From contig JALFPC010000072.1 in the NCBI GenBank assembly GCA_022782305.1, forward strand, positions 1 to 33,795: 33,795 bases of DNA, in the 5' to 3' direction. Below the pieces are notes generated by a model. That model was given only the letters and a program-made list of their open reading frames with translations. It searched no databases and was not told the origin of the DNA. Source of the DNA: Prevotella sp. (GTDB lineage: Bacteria; Bacteroidota; Bacteroidia; Bacteroidales; Bacteroidaceae). This document shows, one piece after another, positions 16,170-22,143 of this stretch (positions within the stretch are counted from its first letter, which is position 1; each line of letters begins with the position of its first letter). The position numbers and the translations under genes are program-made.

Positions 16170-17554
16170 AAATGTTTTTTTATAGTAGAGGCATCCCGCA
16201 GTTTGTCCTTATACGACAGGCATACACCCTGACATAGCCTTCGTTGCCAGAGGTAGCATCTGGTGCAATGGTCAAAGGTGGGGGTACTGAGCATGCTCAC
16301 CACCTTGCTGCGCATAGTCCGCACCACATCATCCCACTGTAGATTTAACGAGAATGGAATCTGCGGACTTGACACACCGAGGCATGGTGTGAGCACTAAT
16401 GATGGCGATATACATACGTTTTTCATATAGTCATCTTCGCTTATATTGCACCTCATGGCTCCCTGCGTATGTGCCAGCAGTCGCCTTGCCGTGCTGTGCG
16501 AGAAGAAACAGAGAGGCACAGGCTTGGCCAAGTCGTAAGTGATGCCCACCTTGTCGAGTTCCTCCACAAGATATTCCACCATAGGCACAAAATGTCTGAA
16601 CCTGTCAATGGGGATATAATCATTCTCTCCTCCCTGTGTGGGGATGGTGAGGGCCAAGTTAATATGCTTGAATCCGTTGGCCACCAAGAAGGGCACCCAC
16701 TCACGGTAGAAGTCACCCTCTGAGAGGCATAGGTTGGCCCTGGCAATCACTTCTATTCGCTTGGTCTTGGCCACAGCTATATTCTTCTCCATCACCTGCC
16801 TGAGGTACTGATTATGGAGCGCACTGCGGGTCAGATGCACATATATGGTGGTAACCACATCGCTGTCGATGGTGTCAAAACGGGAGATGTCGATGGTGAA
16901 ATTAGTGGCAAAATAGGTGGTCATCCCTTCTTCTCTCATTCTGTCAATCAGATATAGTATATGATTATACAATAGCGGTTCCCCTCCGCAGGGTGTGATT
17001 GAAGTGATGTTGTTTCTCCTGCTCCAGTCTATAATCTCATCCAACTTATCTACATCTATATGCTTACGGTCTATCTCTTTAGAGAAGCAGTAAGGGCATC
17101 TGAGATTGCAAAATCCCGTGACAAACACCATCAGTTGCCTACATCCTGTGGGTTCCACTGTAGGCATGACCATATCGGGATATAGGCGTGTGATATCCTG
17201 ACGGATGCCCTCGAAGATTGTATAGAGTGTGGCCAGCACATGCTGTGCCTTATCATCATTATTGCCCACATACTGCTGAAGTCTACAGACAAATAGGTCG
17301 TATTGCTGCCTCACATCATCGAAATAGTCGTAAGGTGTGTCTCTGGGTACATCTTCCACGGGCAGGAAACTCTTGCGCAGAAATGGCCACTGACTTGCCG
17401 CCATATCGCGCAGCGCATAACTCTGCACGTCTATAAACCTGAAGAAGAGGTCGGAATGCACGTCAAAGCCTCTGACCATCTCTGCCGCTGCCACCTCCAT
17501 GAGATGAGGGTTGCTGCTTGTCCACAATTCTATTATGTCTTCACTATTTAACAT
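16160..17554 (-). CDS. Radical SAM protein with long N-terminal extension (RiPP operon, third radical SAM)
   Basis: A 464-aa protein counted from the ATG at 17554. Residues 1-148 precede the cluster motif C149-x3-C153-x2-C156 (GFCNLRCPYCFS), an unusually long N-terminal domain of unknown function. After the core (TSITPCGGEPLLYNH), the C-terminus carries more cysteines (CNISEDD, CISPSLVLTPCLG, HCTRCYLWQRRLCQGVC), as expected for auxiliary cluster binding. The frame stays open further upstream to 17719, but that stretch lies within the kinase gene; starting at 17554 gives an 11-bp overlap with the kinase stop. An ATG at 17593 is a second possibility. Confidence 0.85.
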   Translation of the reverse strand: MLNSEDIIELWTSSNPHLMEVAAAEMVRGFDVHSDLFFRFIDVQSYALRDMAASQWPFLRKSFLPVEDVPRDTPYDYFDDVRQQYDLFVCRLQQYVGNNDDKAQHVLATLYTIFEGIRQDITRLYPDMVMPTVEPTGCRQLMVFVTGFCNLRCPYCFSKEIDRKHIDVDKLDEIIDWSRRNNITSITPCGGEPLLYNHILYLIDRMREEGMTTYFATNFTIDISRFDTIDSDVVTTIYVHLTRSALHNQYLRQVMEKNIAVAKTKRIEVIARANLCLSEGDFYREWVPFLVANGFKHINLALTIPTQGGENDYIPIDRFRHFVPMVEYLVEELDKVGITYDLAKPVPLCFFSHSTARRLLAHTQGAMRCNISEDDYMKNVCISPSLVLTPCLGVSSPQIPFSLNLQWDDVVRTMRSKVVSMLSTPTFDHCTRCYLWQRRLCQGVCLSYKDKLRDASTIKKHLCE

Positions 17555-18482
17555 GGCTAAAGAAAGTTGGCGATATAGACGTGCGTGCTCCATACCGCAA
17601 TATATAATAAGGTATTTTTGATGCTGCCTCCGTGCACACATCCTGCCATATATCGGGGTCGTATTGCAGACGTATGTTATTGCTCGCTCTGAGGAGTTGC
17701 GCCATGCAGTCAATGGCATCCTGGGATATGAGTTTCGACTCGATGCTGTCTGTGCGGCTTATATAATGGAATGCCGCCACAGGCAACCATAGCCGTGGCT
17801 TGCCGTTATACCGGCTGATCATGTCTACCCGCTCCTTGTGGTCGGCATCGGGCGATGGTATGAGTTTGGTATCGAAGAGCAGGCTACCTGCCATCACTCT
17901 GCCATTCTCGGTATAGAGGAAGATAAGGTCGTCGCCCATATATTCTGCTCCCATGGCCACCATGTCTGAAGAGAGTGTCGACTTGCCATGTCCACTTTCT
18001 CCCAGGAAGACATAAGCCTTACCCTCTATGCCTATGGCAGCGGCATGCACCACATAACGGTGATACATAGACATGAGGGTGTGCAGCAGGATGACCACCA
18101 CATCGGTGATACGTGGGCGCACCACCTTGCCATTGTCATGTAAACAGCGTAGCAGCACTCTCGTGGTGCGCATGCCACGGTTATGCTCTATCCATATCTC
18201 GTCTTTTACCTGAAGGATATCCCTGCCGTCGGGCAAGGCATAGAGGCTCACGATGTCTGACTTTATCAGTGGTCCTTCAATCACGGGAGTATATGCAGAC
18301 AGATTATAGGGTGGCTCAAAAACCGCCGAAAAAGATACATGATGACATGGTTCGTGGTCAACTTCTTGGTCTATCACATGATAGCGGAAGGCATGCCCGA
18401 GATGGTCCATGTCTTCGGTCCAGTCGCTCTGCCATGCTATTCTTATTCCCGCTATTGATGTGAGTAGTAGTGATTGATTCAT
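17544..18482 (-). CDS. HprK-like peptide kinase
   Basis: A 312-aa protein whose C-terminal half is an HPr-kinase-type P-loop domain: VVHAAAI, then G161-E-S-G-H-G-K167-S168-T, followed by EYMGDDLIFLY. It lacks the HPr kinase N-terminal regulatory domain and has a divergent N-terminus instead, as do the lasso-peptide kinases (paeninodin type) that phosphorylate a serine of the precursor. The precursor core here has several Ser/Thr/Tyr residues but ends in Tyr, so the target residue is open. It is the first gene after the terminator that follows the precursor gene. The start ATG at 18482 lies 14 bases beyond the T run. Confidence 0.87.
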   Translation of the reverse strand: MNQSLLLTSIAGIRIAWQSDWTEDMDHLGHAFRYHVIDQEVDHEPCHHVSFSAVFEPPYNLSAYTPVIEGPLIKSDIVSLYALPDGRDILQVKDEIWIEHNRGMRTTRVLLRCLHDNGKVVRPRITDVVVILLHTLMSMYHRYVVHAAAIGIEGKAYVFLGESGHGKSTLSSDMVAMGAEYMGDDLIFLYTENGRVMAGSLLFDTKLIPSPDADHKERVDMISRYNGKPRLWLPVAAFHYISRTDSIESKLISQDAIDCMAQLLRASNNIRLQYDPDIWQDVCTEAASKIPYYILRYGARTSISPTFFSHVK

Positions 18483-18496
18483 GATAATGGGGTGAG

Positions 18497-18544
18497 AAAA
18501 AAAAGAAAAACAGCGGCAGCTATATGATTACTATGCTGCCGCTG
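18497..18544 (-). terminator. Intrinsic terminator/attenuator after the precursor gene
   Basis: On the minus strand, CAGCGGCAGC (18544-18535) pairs perfectly with GCTGCCGCTG (18520-18511) and is followed by TTTTTCTTTTTTTTC. It lies between the precursor stop (18553) and the kinase start (18482), inside the operon. It should reduce transcription of the downstream genes relative to the precursor. Confidence 0.88.
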
Positions 18545-18552
18545 CCGAAGCA

Positions 18553-18681
18553 TTAGTAGTAGTAATACAACCCACTATAATACAGCGAGGAGTAATACAG
18601 CGAGGTGTAATACAGACTACCCTGAACGATGTTCTTAGATTCATGCCTCTTGGTAAGGGGCTTCTCATAAGTTTTGCTCAT
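18553..18681 (-). CDS. RiPP precursor peptide with Tyr-rich repeat core
   Basis: A 42-residue open reading frame, ATG at 18681-18679 and TAA at 18555-18553. The N-terminal half MSKTYEKPLTKRHESKNIVQ is charged and resembles lasso-peptide leaders: a YxxP (Y5, P8), a following Leu, and V19-Q20-G21 in the place of the T-x-G cleavage junction. The C-terminal half is repetitive: GSLYY, TSLYY, SSLYY, SGLYY and YY, giving ten Tyr in 22 residues and no Asp, Glu, Cys or Lys. The units are encoded by near-identical 15-bp repeats. It starts 17 bp after the PqqD-like gene and is followed directly by a strong terminator. I infer that it is the substrate of the operon's enzymes, with cleavage before G21. 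Confidence 0.88.
   Translation of the reverse strand: MSKTYEKPLTKRHESKNIVQGSLYYTSLYYSSLYYSGLYYYY
18563..18621 (-). repeat. 15-bp tandem repeats encoding the peptide core
   Basis: Four units with CTGTATTAC or TTGTATTAC (one CTGTATTAT) at a 15-bp period encode (S/G)LYY plus one variable residue. They lie entirely within the precursor gene. Confidence 0.85.
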
Positions 18682-18698
18682 AATAATCAATGATTAAG

Positions 18699-18950
18699 TT
18701 AAACAATAAGATTTTCACTCACCCAGTATTGTATCTGTTCGTCAAGGTCGGCAACAAGCATTGCCTCCTCCACGTCAGGATAGTTCTCCTTGAGTTTTGC
18801 CAGTATGGCATCCTTGTCGGCACCATCGGCAATGGACTGCCATATCTCGCTGGCCACGGCATTCATGGTGTAATAAATACCTGTGGTGGTATTCACGGCC
18901 ACCACTTTGTCTTGCAATACTTTCCACGAAATATTCTCTTGTATCTTCAT
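18699..18950 (-). CDS. PqqD-like/B1-like RiPP recognition element protein
   Basis: An 83-aa protein with the PqqD fold signature: WKVLQDKVVAVNTTTGIYYTMNAVASEIWQSI, then a helical C-terminal part (ILAKLKENYPDVEEAMLVADLDEQIQYWVSENLI). Such proteins bind the leader of a RiPP precursor and present it to the modifying enzymes and protease. Here it lies between the second radical SAM gene (6-bp gap) and the precursor gene (17-bp gap). The YxxP in the precursor leader is the kind of motif that lasso B1 proteins bind. Confidence 0.92.
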   Translation of the reverse strand: MKIQENISWKVLQDKVVAVNTTTGIYYTMNAVASEIWQSIADGADKDAILAKLKENYPDVEEAMLVADLDEQIQYWVSENLIV

Positions 18951-18956
18951 ATCCTT

Positions 18957-19916
18957 TTATTTTAAGTTTAAGTTCTTAACACCTATAAGATTCTTCGCCA
19001 GACAGGCACCATTGCACTGTCGAGGATTCATCAGCGGACAGGTGGCACAGTTTACTGTACGCCCCAGACGGCGATATGGGGCAAAGGATCGTTCAAACCA
19101 CTCCTTGGCCTCCTGATAGTTGGCAAACTCGTTATACATCTTGGATGCCACCGATGCCAACGGCAAGCAGTATATCACCTCGCCATGGGGAGTGATATCC
19201 AATCGCGAGCAACATCCTGACTTGAGTTTCGAGCCGCATTTCCACAATATTCCCAACTGCTCATCGGTGAAAGCACAGGTGGGCACTCCACATTCGTATT
19301 CCAGGGTTATACCATATTTCTCTCCCTTTTGGGCCAGTTCGGTCACCTTCTCAGCCACCACGTAATACTCGTTGTCGTTGAGCGCATAGTTTGACTGGGT
19401 ATATGTGGGCAACACAAATCCCACTTTAATACGTCTGTCCAGGTTGTATTTCAGTGTTAGTTCTATGGCCCACTCGTTGTCGTCCTCATCGGGCATCACA
19501 TTAAAGGTTATGGATGCCATGTGCTTAAGATGCGAGAGAGCTGTCTCTATGCGCAACCTTTGTTCGCTTGTCCACTTCGATGGCGGATTCACGTTTACCA
19601 CCCATGTAATGGGGAATGAAGCCAACTTCTCTGCATATTCGGGTGCTTTCTCTGTGGCCAGATTGGAGAATACAGTGATACCGAAATCATGGTCGAGCAC
19701 TTCATCCACAATCCATTCAAACTTGGGATGCAAGGTGGGCTCGCCTCCCATGAGATGTATTGGGTCTCTATACTTGCTTGCCACAAGCCAATTCATGATG
19801 CCCAAAAAGACTTCGTCGGTCATGGCATGGGCTTTTACCTTTGGCGACATCCTATCCATGCCGAAACAATAAGGGCATTTATAGTTGCACCAGTTTGTCA
19901 ACATTAAATTTGGCAT
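18957..19916 (-). CDS. Radical SAM protein (RiPP operon, second radical SAM)
   Basis: A 319-aa radical SAM protein that begins almost at the cluster motif: C10-x3-C14-x2-C17 in MPNLMLTNWCNYKCPYCFG. HLMGGEPTLHP is the SAM-binding glycine motif. The C-terminus has a compact twitch/SPASM-like cysteine set (CCSRLDITPHGEVIYC, then CATCPLMNPRQCNGAC). It resembles the neighbouring 316-aa protein in length, N-terminal architecture and the LPTYTQSNY/LPILNGGNEY segment, so the two look like an old duplication. It is separated from that gene by 3 bp. Tyrosine cross-linking or side-chain functionalisation of the core is inference. Confidence 0.9.
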   Translation of the reverse strand: MPNLMLTNWCNYKCPYCFGMDRMSPKVKAHAMTDEVFLGIMNWLVASKYRDPIHLMGGEPTLHPKFEWIVDEVLDHDFGITVFSNLATEKAPEYAEKLASFPITWVVNVNPPSKWTSEQRLRIETALSHLKHMASITFNVMPDEDDNEWAIELTLKYNLDRRIKVGFVLPTYTQSNYALNDNEYYVVAEKVTELAQKGEKYGITLEYECGVPTCAFTDEQLGILWKCGSKLKSGCCSRLDITPHGEVIYCLPLASVASKMYNEFANYQEAKEWFERSFAPYRRLGRTVNCATCPLMNPRQCNGACLAKNLIGVKNLNLK

Positions 19917-19919
19917 ATC

Positions 19920-20870
19920 CTATACTGATTTAAAACTTTTACATCCTCCCTGACAGAGCCCACGCTCCATCATCTTGCAATTATCACACTCGGCAAATAC
20001 TCCACGCGCTGCTCCCAGATATTGAGTGGTGGAATCGTGAAGCATCTCCTTGAGTTGCCTCATATTGGCGGCATCCATGGTGTTCACCCTTCCAATCTGA
20101 AACAGAGGGAAGCAGTTCCATGCCAGCAATCGCGGACCTATATCTATGGCCGAGCCGCACACGAAGTTTATCTCGCCTCCCAATCTCTGCAGATGGCCTA
20201 TCTGGGTGGCATCAAACATGCATGCCACAAATCCGCAGTCCATCGATAGGGTTATATGCCTCTGAGCTGCCATATCAGCGGCATGCACAAAATAATCGCC
20301 TGCCTCCTTATACTTGTCGAGAGGGATATACTCATTGCCTCCGTTGAGTATGGGCAATGCTATGCCCACACGAATATTGCGCACCAAATTATACTCGTCT
20401 ATAAGGTCAAAGAGATATGTGGGATCAGCATTGAGGTCGAAGATGGTAAACGACAATGACGATACCTCATTGTAATGTTTGAAGAATTCCTGTAAATGGG
20501 CAAACTTCTCGTCACTATAGGTATCGCGAGTGCCCACGTTTACAACAAAACAGCACTTGCCCGCCACATCCTGCGAGTATTTCTCACTCAATATCTCTGG
20601 CATGGGGTCGGTGGCACTGGTAAATATTTTGGCGAACACTCCGCGCTCGTCTAACAATGCCAGCAACTCGCGCATGTGGGGATAGAGAAAGGGTTCGCCA
20701 CCCAACAACCCTATCACCTTAACCTCGCTACCGAAACGATCGAGAAACAGGCGGATGTCGTCGATAGACAACAACTCGTTGACATTCTCTCCCGACTCCT
20801 TCAGCACCTTGCGTGCAAAGCAAAAAGGACAACCGCGTTTGCAACGGTGTGTCAAATACAAATTTGCCAT
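19920..20870 (-). CDS. Radical SAM protein (RiPP operon, first radical SAM)
   Basis: A 316-aa radical SAM protein with C10-x3-C14-x2-C17 (MANLYLTHRCKRGCPFCFA) and the glycine motif GLLGGEPFLYPH. Like its neighbour, it starts directly with the first core strand. C-terminal cysteines (CGSAIDIGPRLLAWNC, then CDNCKMMERGLCQGGC) form a truncated SPASM-type set for an auxiliary cluster. The start ATG is 2 bases after the stop of the B2-like gene. Its place between protease and recognition protein points to action on the precursor at 18553-18681. Confidence 0.9.
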   Translation of the reverse strand: MANLYLTHRCKRGCPFCFARKVLKESGENVNELLSIDDIRLFLDRFGSEVKVIGLLGGEPFLYPHMRELLALLDERGVFAKIFTSATDPMPEILSEKYSQDVAGKCCFVVNVGTRDTYSDEKFAHLQEFFKHYNEVSSLSFTIFDLNADPTYLFDLIDEYNLVRNIRVGIALPILNGGNEYIPLDKYKEAGDYFVHAADMAAQRHITLSMDCGFVACMFDATQIGHLQRLGGEINFVCGSAIDIGPRLLAWNCFPLFQIGRVNTMDAANMRQLKEMLHDSTTQYLGAARGVFAECDNCKMMERGLCQGGCKSFKSV

Positions 20871-20872
20871 AT

Positions 20873-21175
20873 CTAATTATTTTTAGTTTCCATCATGTCT
20901 ATTTTCTCGTTGACATAGTATACATACTTGCCATTGCGACCCACCTCAACGATCTTTCTGGATATCTTTTGCTCGGGAGAAAGAAACTTTCTGCCATTGC
21001 GCGTCACCCATGCATGACCGATGGTCGACTCTTCCCCTACTATCAGCAGGATGTTGACTTTATAGTCAGACCAAAATTCTATAATATGGAATAAAGAGTA
21101 TATCAACTCCGACACAGCCAAACACCTGTTGGGAATGTTCTGGCGCATTATCATTCTCCATATCGTCTTTATCAT
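20873..21175 (-). CDS. Short B2-like (transglutaminase-fold) leader protease
   Basis: A 100-aa protein resembling the core of lasso-peptide B2 proteases (Transglut_core3, PF13471). C18 lies in NRCLAVSELIYSL, followed by a strand VNILLIVGEE and then H54 in GHAWVTRNGRKF, matching the family's Cys and HAWV. The usual Asp about 12 residues after the His is not present; S66, E68 or N60 occupy that area. It is shorter than typical B2 proteins (about 140 aa) because little precedes the Cys. It would cleave the leader after recruitment by the PqqD-like protein. It is the first gene of the operon, about 28 bp after the promoter box. Function is inferred from motif and context. Confidence 0.75.
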   Translation of the reverse strand: MIKTIWRMIMRQNIPNRCLAVSELIYSLFHIIEFWSDYKVNILLIVGEESTIGHAWVTRNGRKFLSPEQKISRKIVEVGRNGKYVYYVNEKIDMMETKNN

Positions 21176-21203
21176 GTAATTGTTCCAACCATTTATTCTG
21201 CTG

Positions 21204-21230
21204 CAAAGATAATATATTTTTTGTTACAAA
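21204..21230 (-). promoter_or_regulatory. Likely promoter of the RiPP operon
   Basis: On the minus strand, TATCTTTG (21211-21204) is an exact -7 match. A TTTG lies at 21230-21227, but the 15-bp gap is shorter than usual. The first ATG of the operon is at 21175. Confidence 0.5.
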
Positions 21231-21273
21231 AGAAGAAAATACTAAAAAAAAAAGAAGGAAAATAATCAATAAT

Positions 21274-21310
21274 GCAAAAAAAAAACACGCTTACAAAAGT
21301 GTAAGCGTGT
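21274..21310 (-). terminator. Terminator of the rsfS-ftsH-cdsA unit
   Basis: TGTAAGCGTGT and ACACGCTTACA (21310-21300 and 21295-21285) form a perfect 11-bp stem with a 4-base loop, followed on the minus strand by a T run. The cdsA stop codon lies inside the stem. It separates cdsA from the RiPP operon. Confidence 0.88.
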
Positions 21311-22142
21311 AGAGATAGATGACTGCTGCTGGTATGGCGAGCAATGATGAGTCGAAGCGGTCGAGCATGCCTCCATGGCCTGGCAGTATGCTGCCGCTGT
21401 CTTTGATGCCCAAGGTGCGTTTGAAGAGACTCTCTACAAGGTCGCCCCAGGTACCAAACACCGTGACCACCAACCCAAGACCCATCCATTCATACATGTT
21501 AAGCCCAACATCGTTATATCCATACTGCTCTGAGAGATACCACACTCCGGCTGCCGCGGCAATTACGAATAGTCCACCGCCTATTGAACCTTCCCAACTC
21601 TTGCCCGGACTGATGCGCGGAAAAAGTTTATGCTTGCCGAGCAACGATCCACAGCAGTATGCACCGCTGTCGTTTACCCACAGAAATACAAACACCGAGA
21701 GGGGCACGATAAACGAATAACCCACATTGCCGTCGGGCATAGCCCTGAAAGCCAGCACATTAAGCATCGAAAAGGGAAGTGCCACATACATCTGACTCAT
21801 CATCGTGTATGCCCAGTCATGTATGGGATCTTCATTTTTGGCATACAATTCAGCCACCATGAGATATACTATGGTTATGAGGTAAGGGATGAAGACCGTT
21901 GATGGTGTGACCCCGCTGCAGAACCCCATTACGGCCAGATAGAAATAGACTCCCGCCACCGTGGAGATGAAACGGTTTACCGATACACCCTGACGACTGT
22001 TGACAAGCCCTGTAAACTCCCACACGCTCAGGCCTGTAATCAGGGCAAAGAGGGCAGACATCGCTATAGGATCGAGAAATCCCGTTACCAATACGGCCAC
22101 AAACAGTACACCTGTTATGGTGCGAACCACAAAATTATTCAT
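21291..22142 (-). CDS. cdsA: Phosphatidate cytidylyltransferase
   Basis: CdsA makes CDP-diacylglycerol from phosphatidate and CTP for membrane phospholipid synthesis. This is a 283-aa polytopic membrane protein. The family signature near the C-terminus reads GTWGDLVESLFKRTLGIKDSGSILPGHGGMLDRFDS, with a preceding SPGKSWEGSIGG. The start ATG at 22142 overlaps the end of ftsH by one frame-shifted codon region (ftsH stops at 22144, a 1-bp gap). The frame remains open upstream inside ftsH, but MNNFVVRTITGVLF is the expected N-terminus. Confidence 0.95.
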   Translation of the reverse strand: MNNFVVRTITGVLFVAVLVTGFLDPIAMSALFALITGLSVWEFTGLVNSRQGVSVNRFISTVAGVYFYLAVMGFCSGVTPSTVFIPYLITIVYLMVAELYAKNEDPIHDWAYTMMSQMYVALPFSMLNVLAFRAMPDGNVGYSFIVPLSVFVFLWVNDSGAYCCGSLLGKHKLFPRISPGKSWEGSIGGGLFVIAAAAGVWYLSEQYGYNDVGLNMYEWMGLGLVVTVFGTWGDLVESLFKRTLGIKDSGSILPGHGGMLDRFDSSLLAIPAAVIYLYTLTLL

Positions 22143-22143
22143 A

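Noticed and set aside
17555..17719. N-terminal extension of the third radical SAM gene
   Set aside because: These codons lie inside the HprK-like kinase gene and show no conserved features; the ATG at 17554 gives a normal short overlap.
18699..20870. PQQ cofactor biosynthesis operon
   Set aside because: A PqqD-like and radical SAM pair is present, but PqqB, PqqC and a PqqA with its Glu-x-x-x-Tyr core are missing; the propeller protein at 24939-26480 is in another unit.
11667..21211. Classical lasso peptide cluster
   Set aside because: No asparagine-synthetase-like cyclase is present and the core contains no Asp or Glu for a macrolactam ring.
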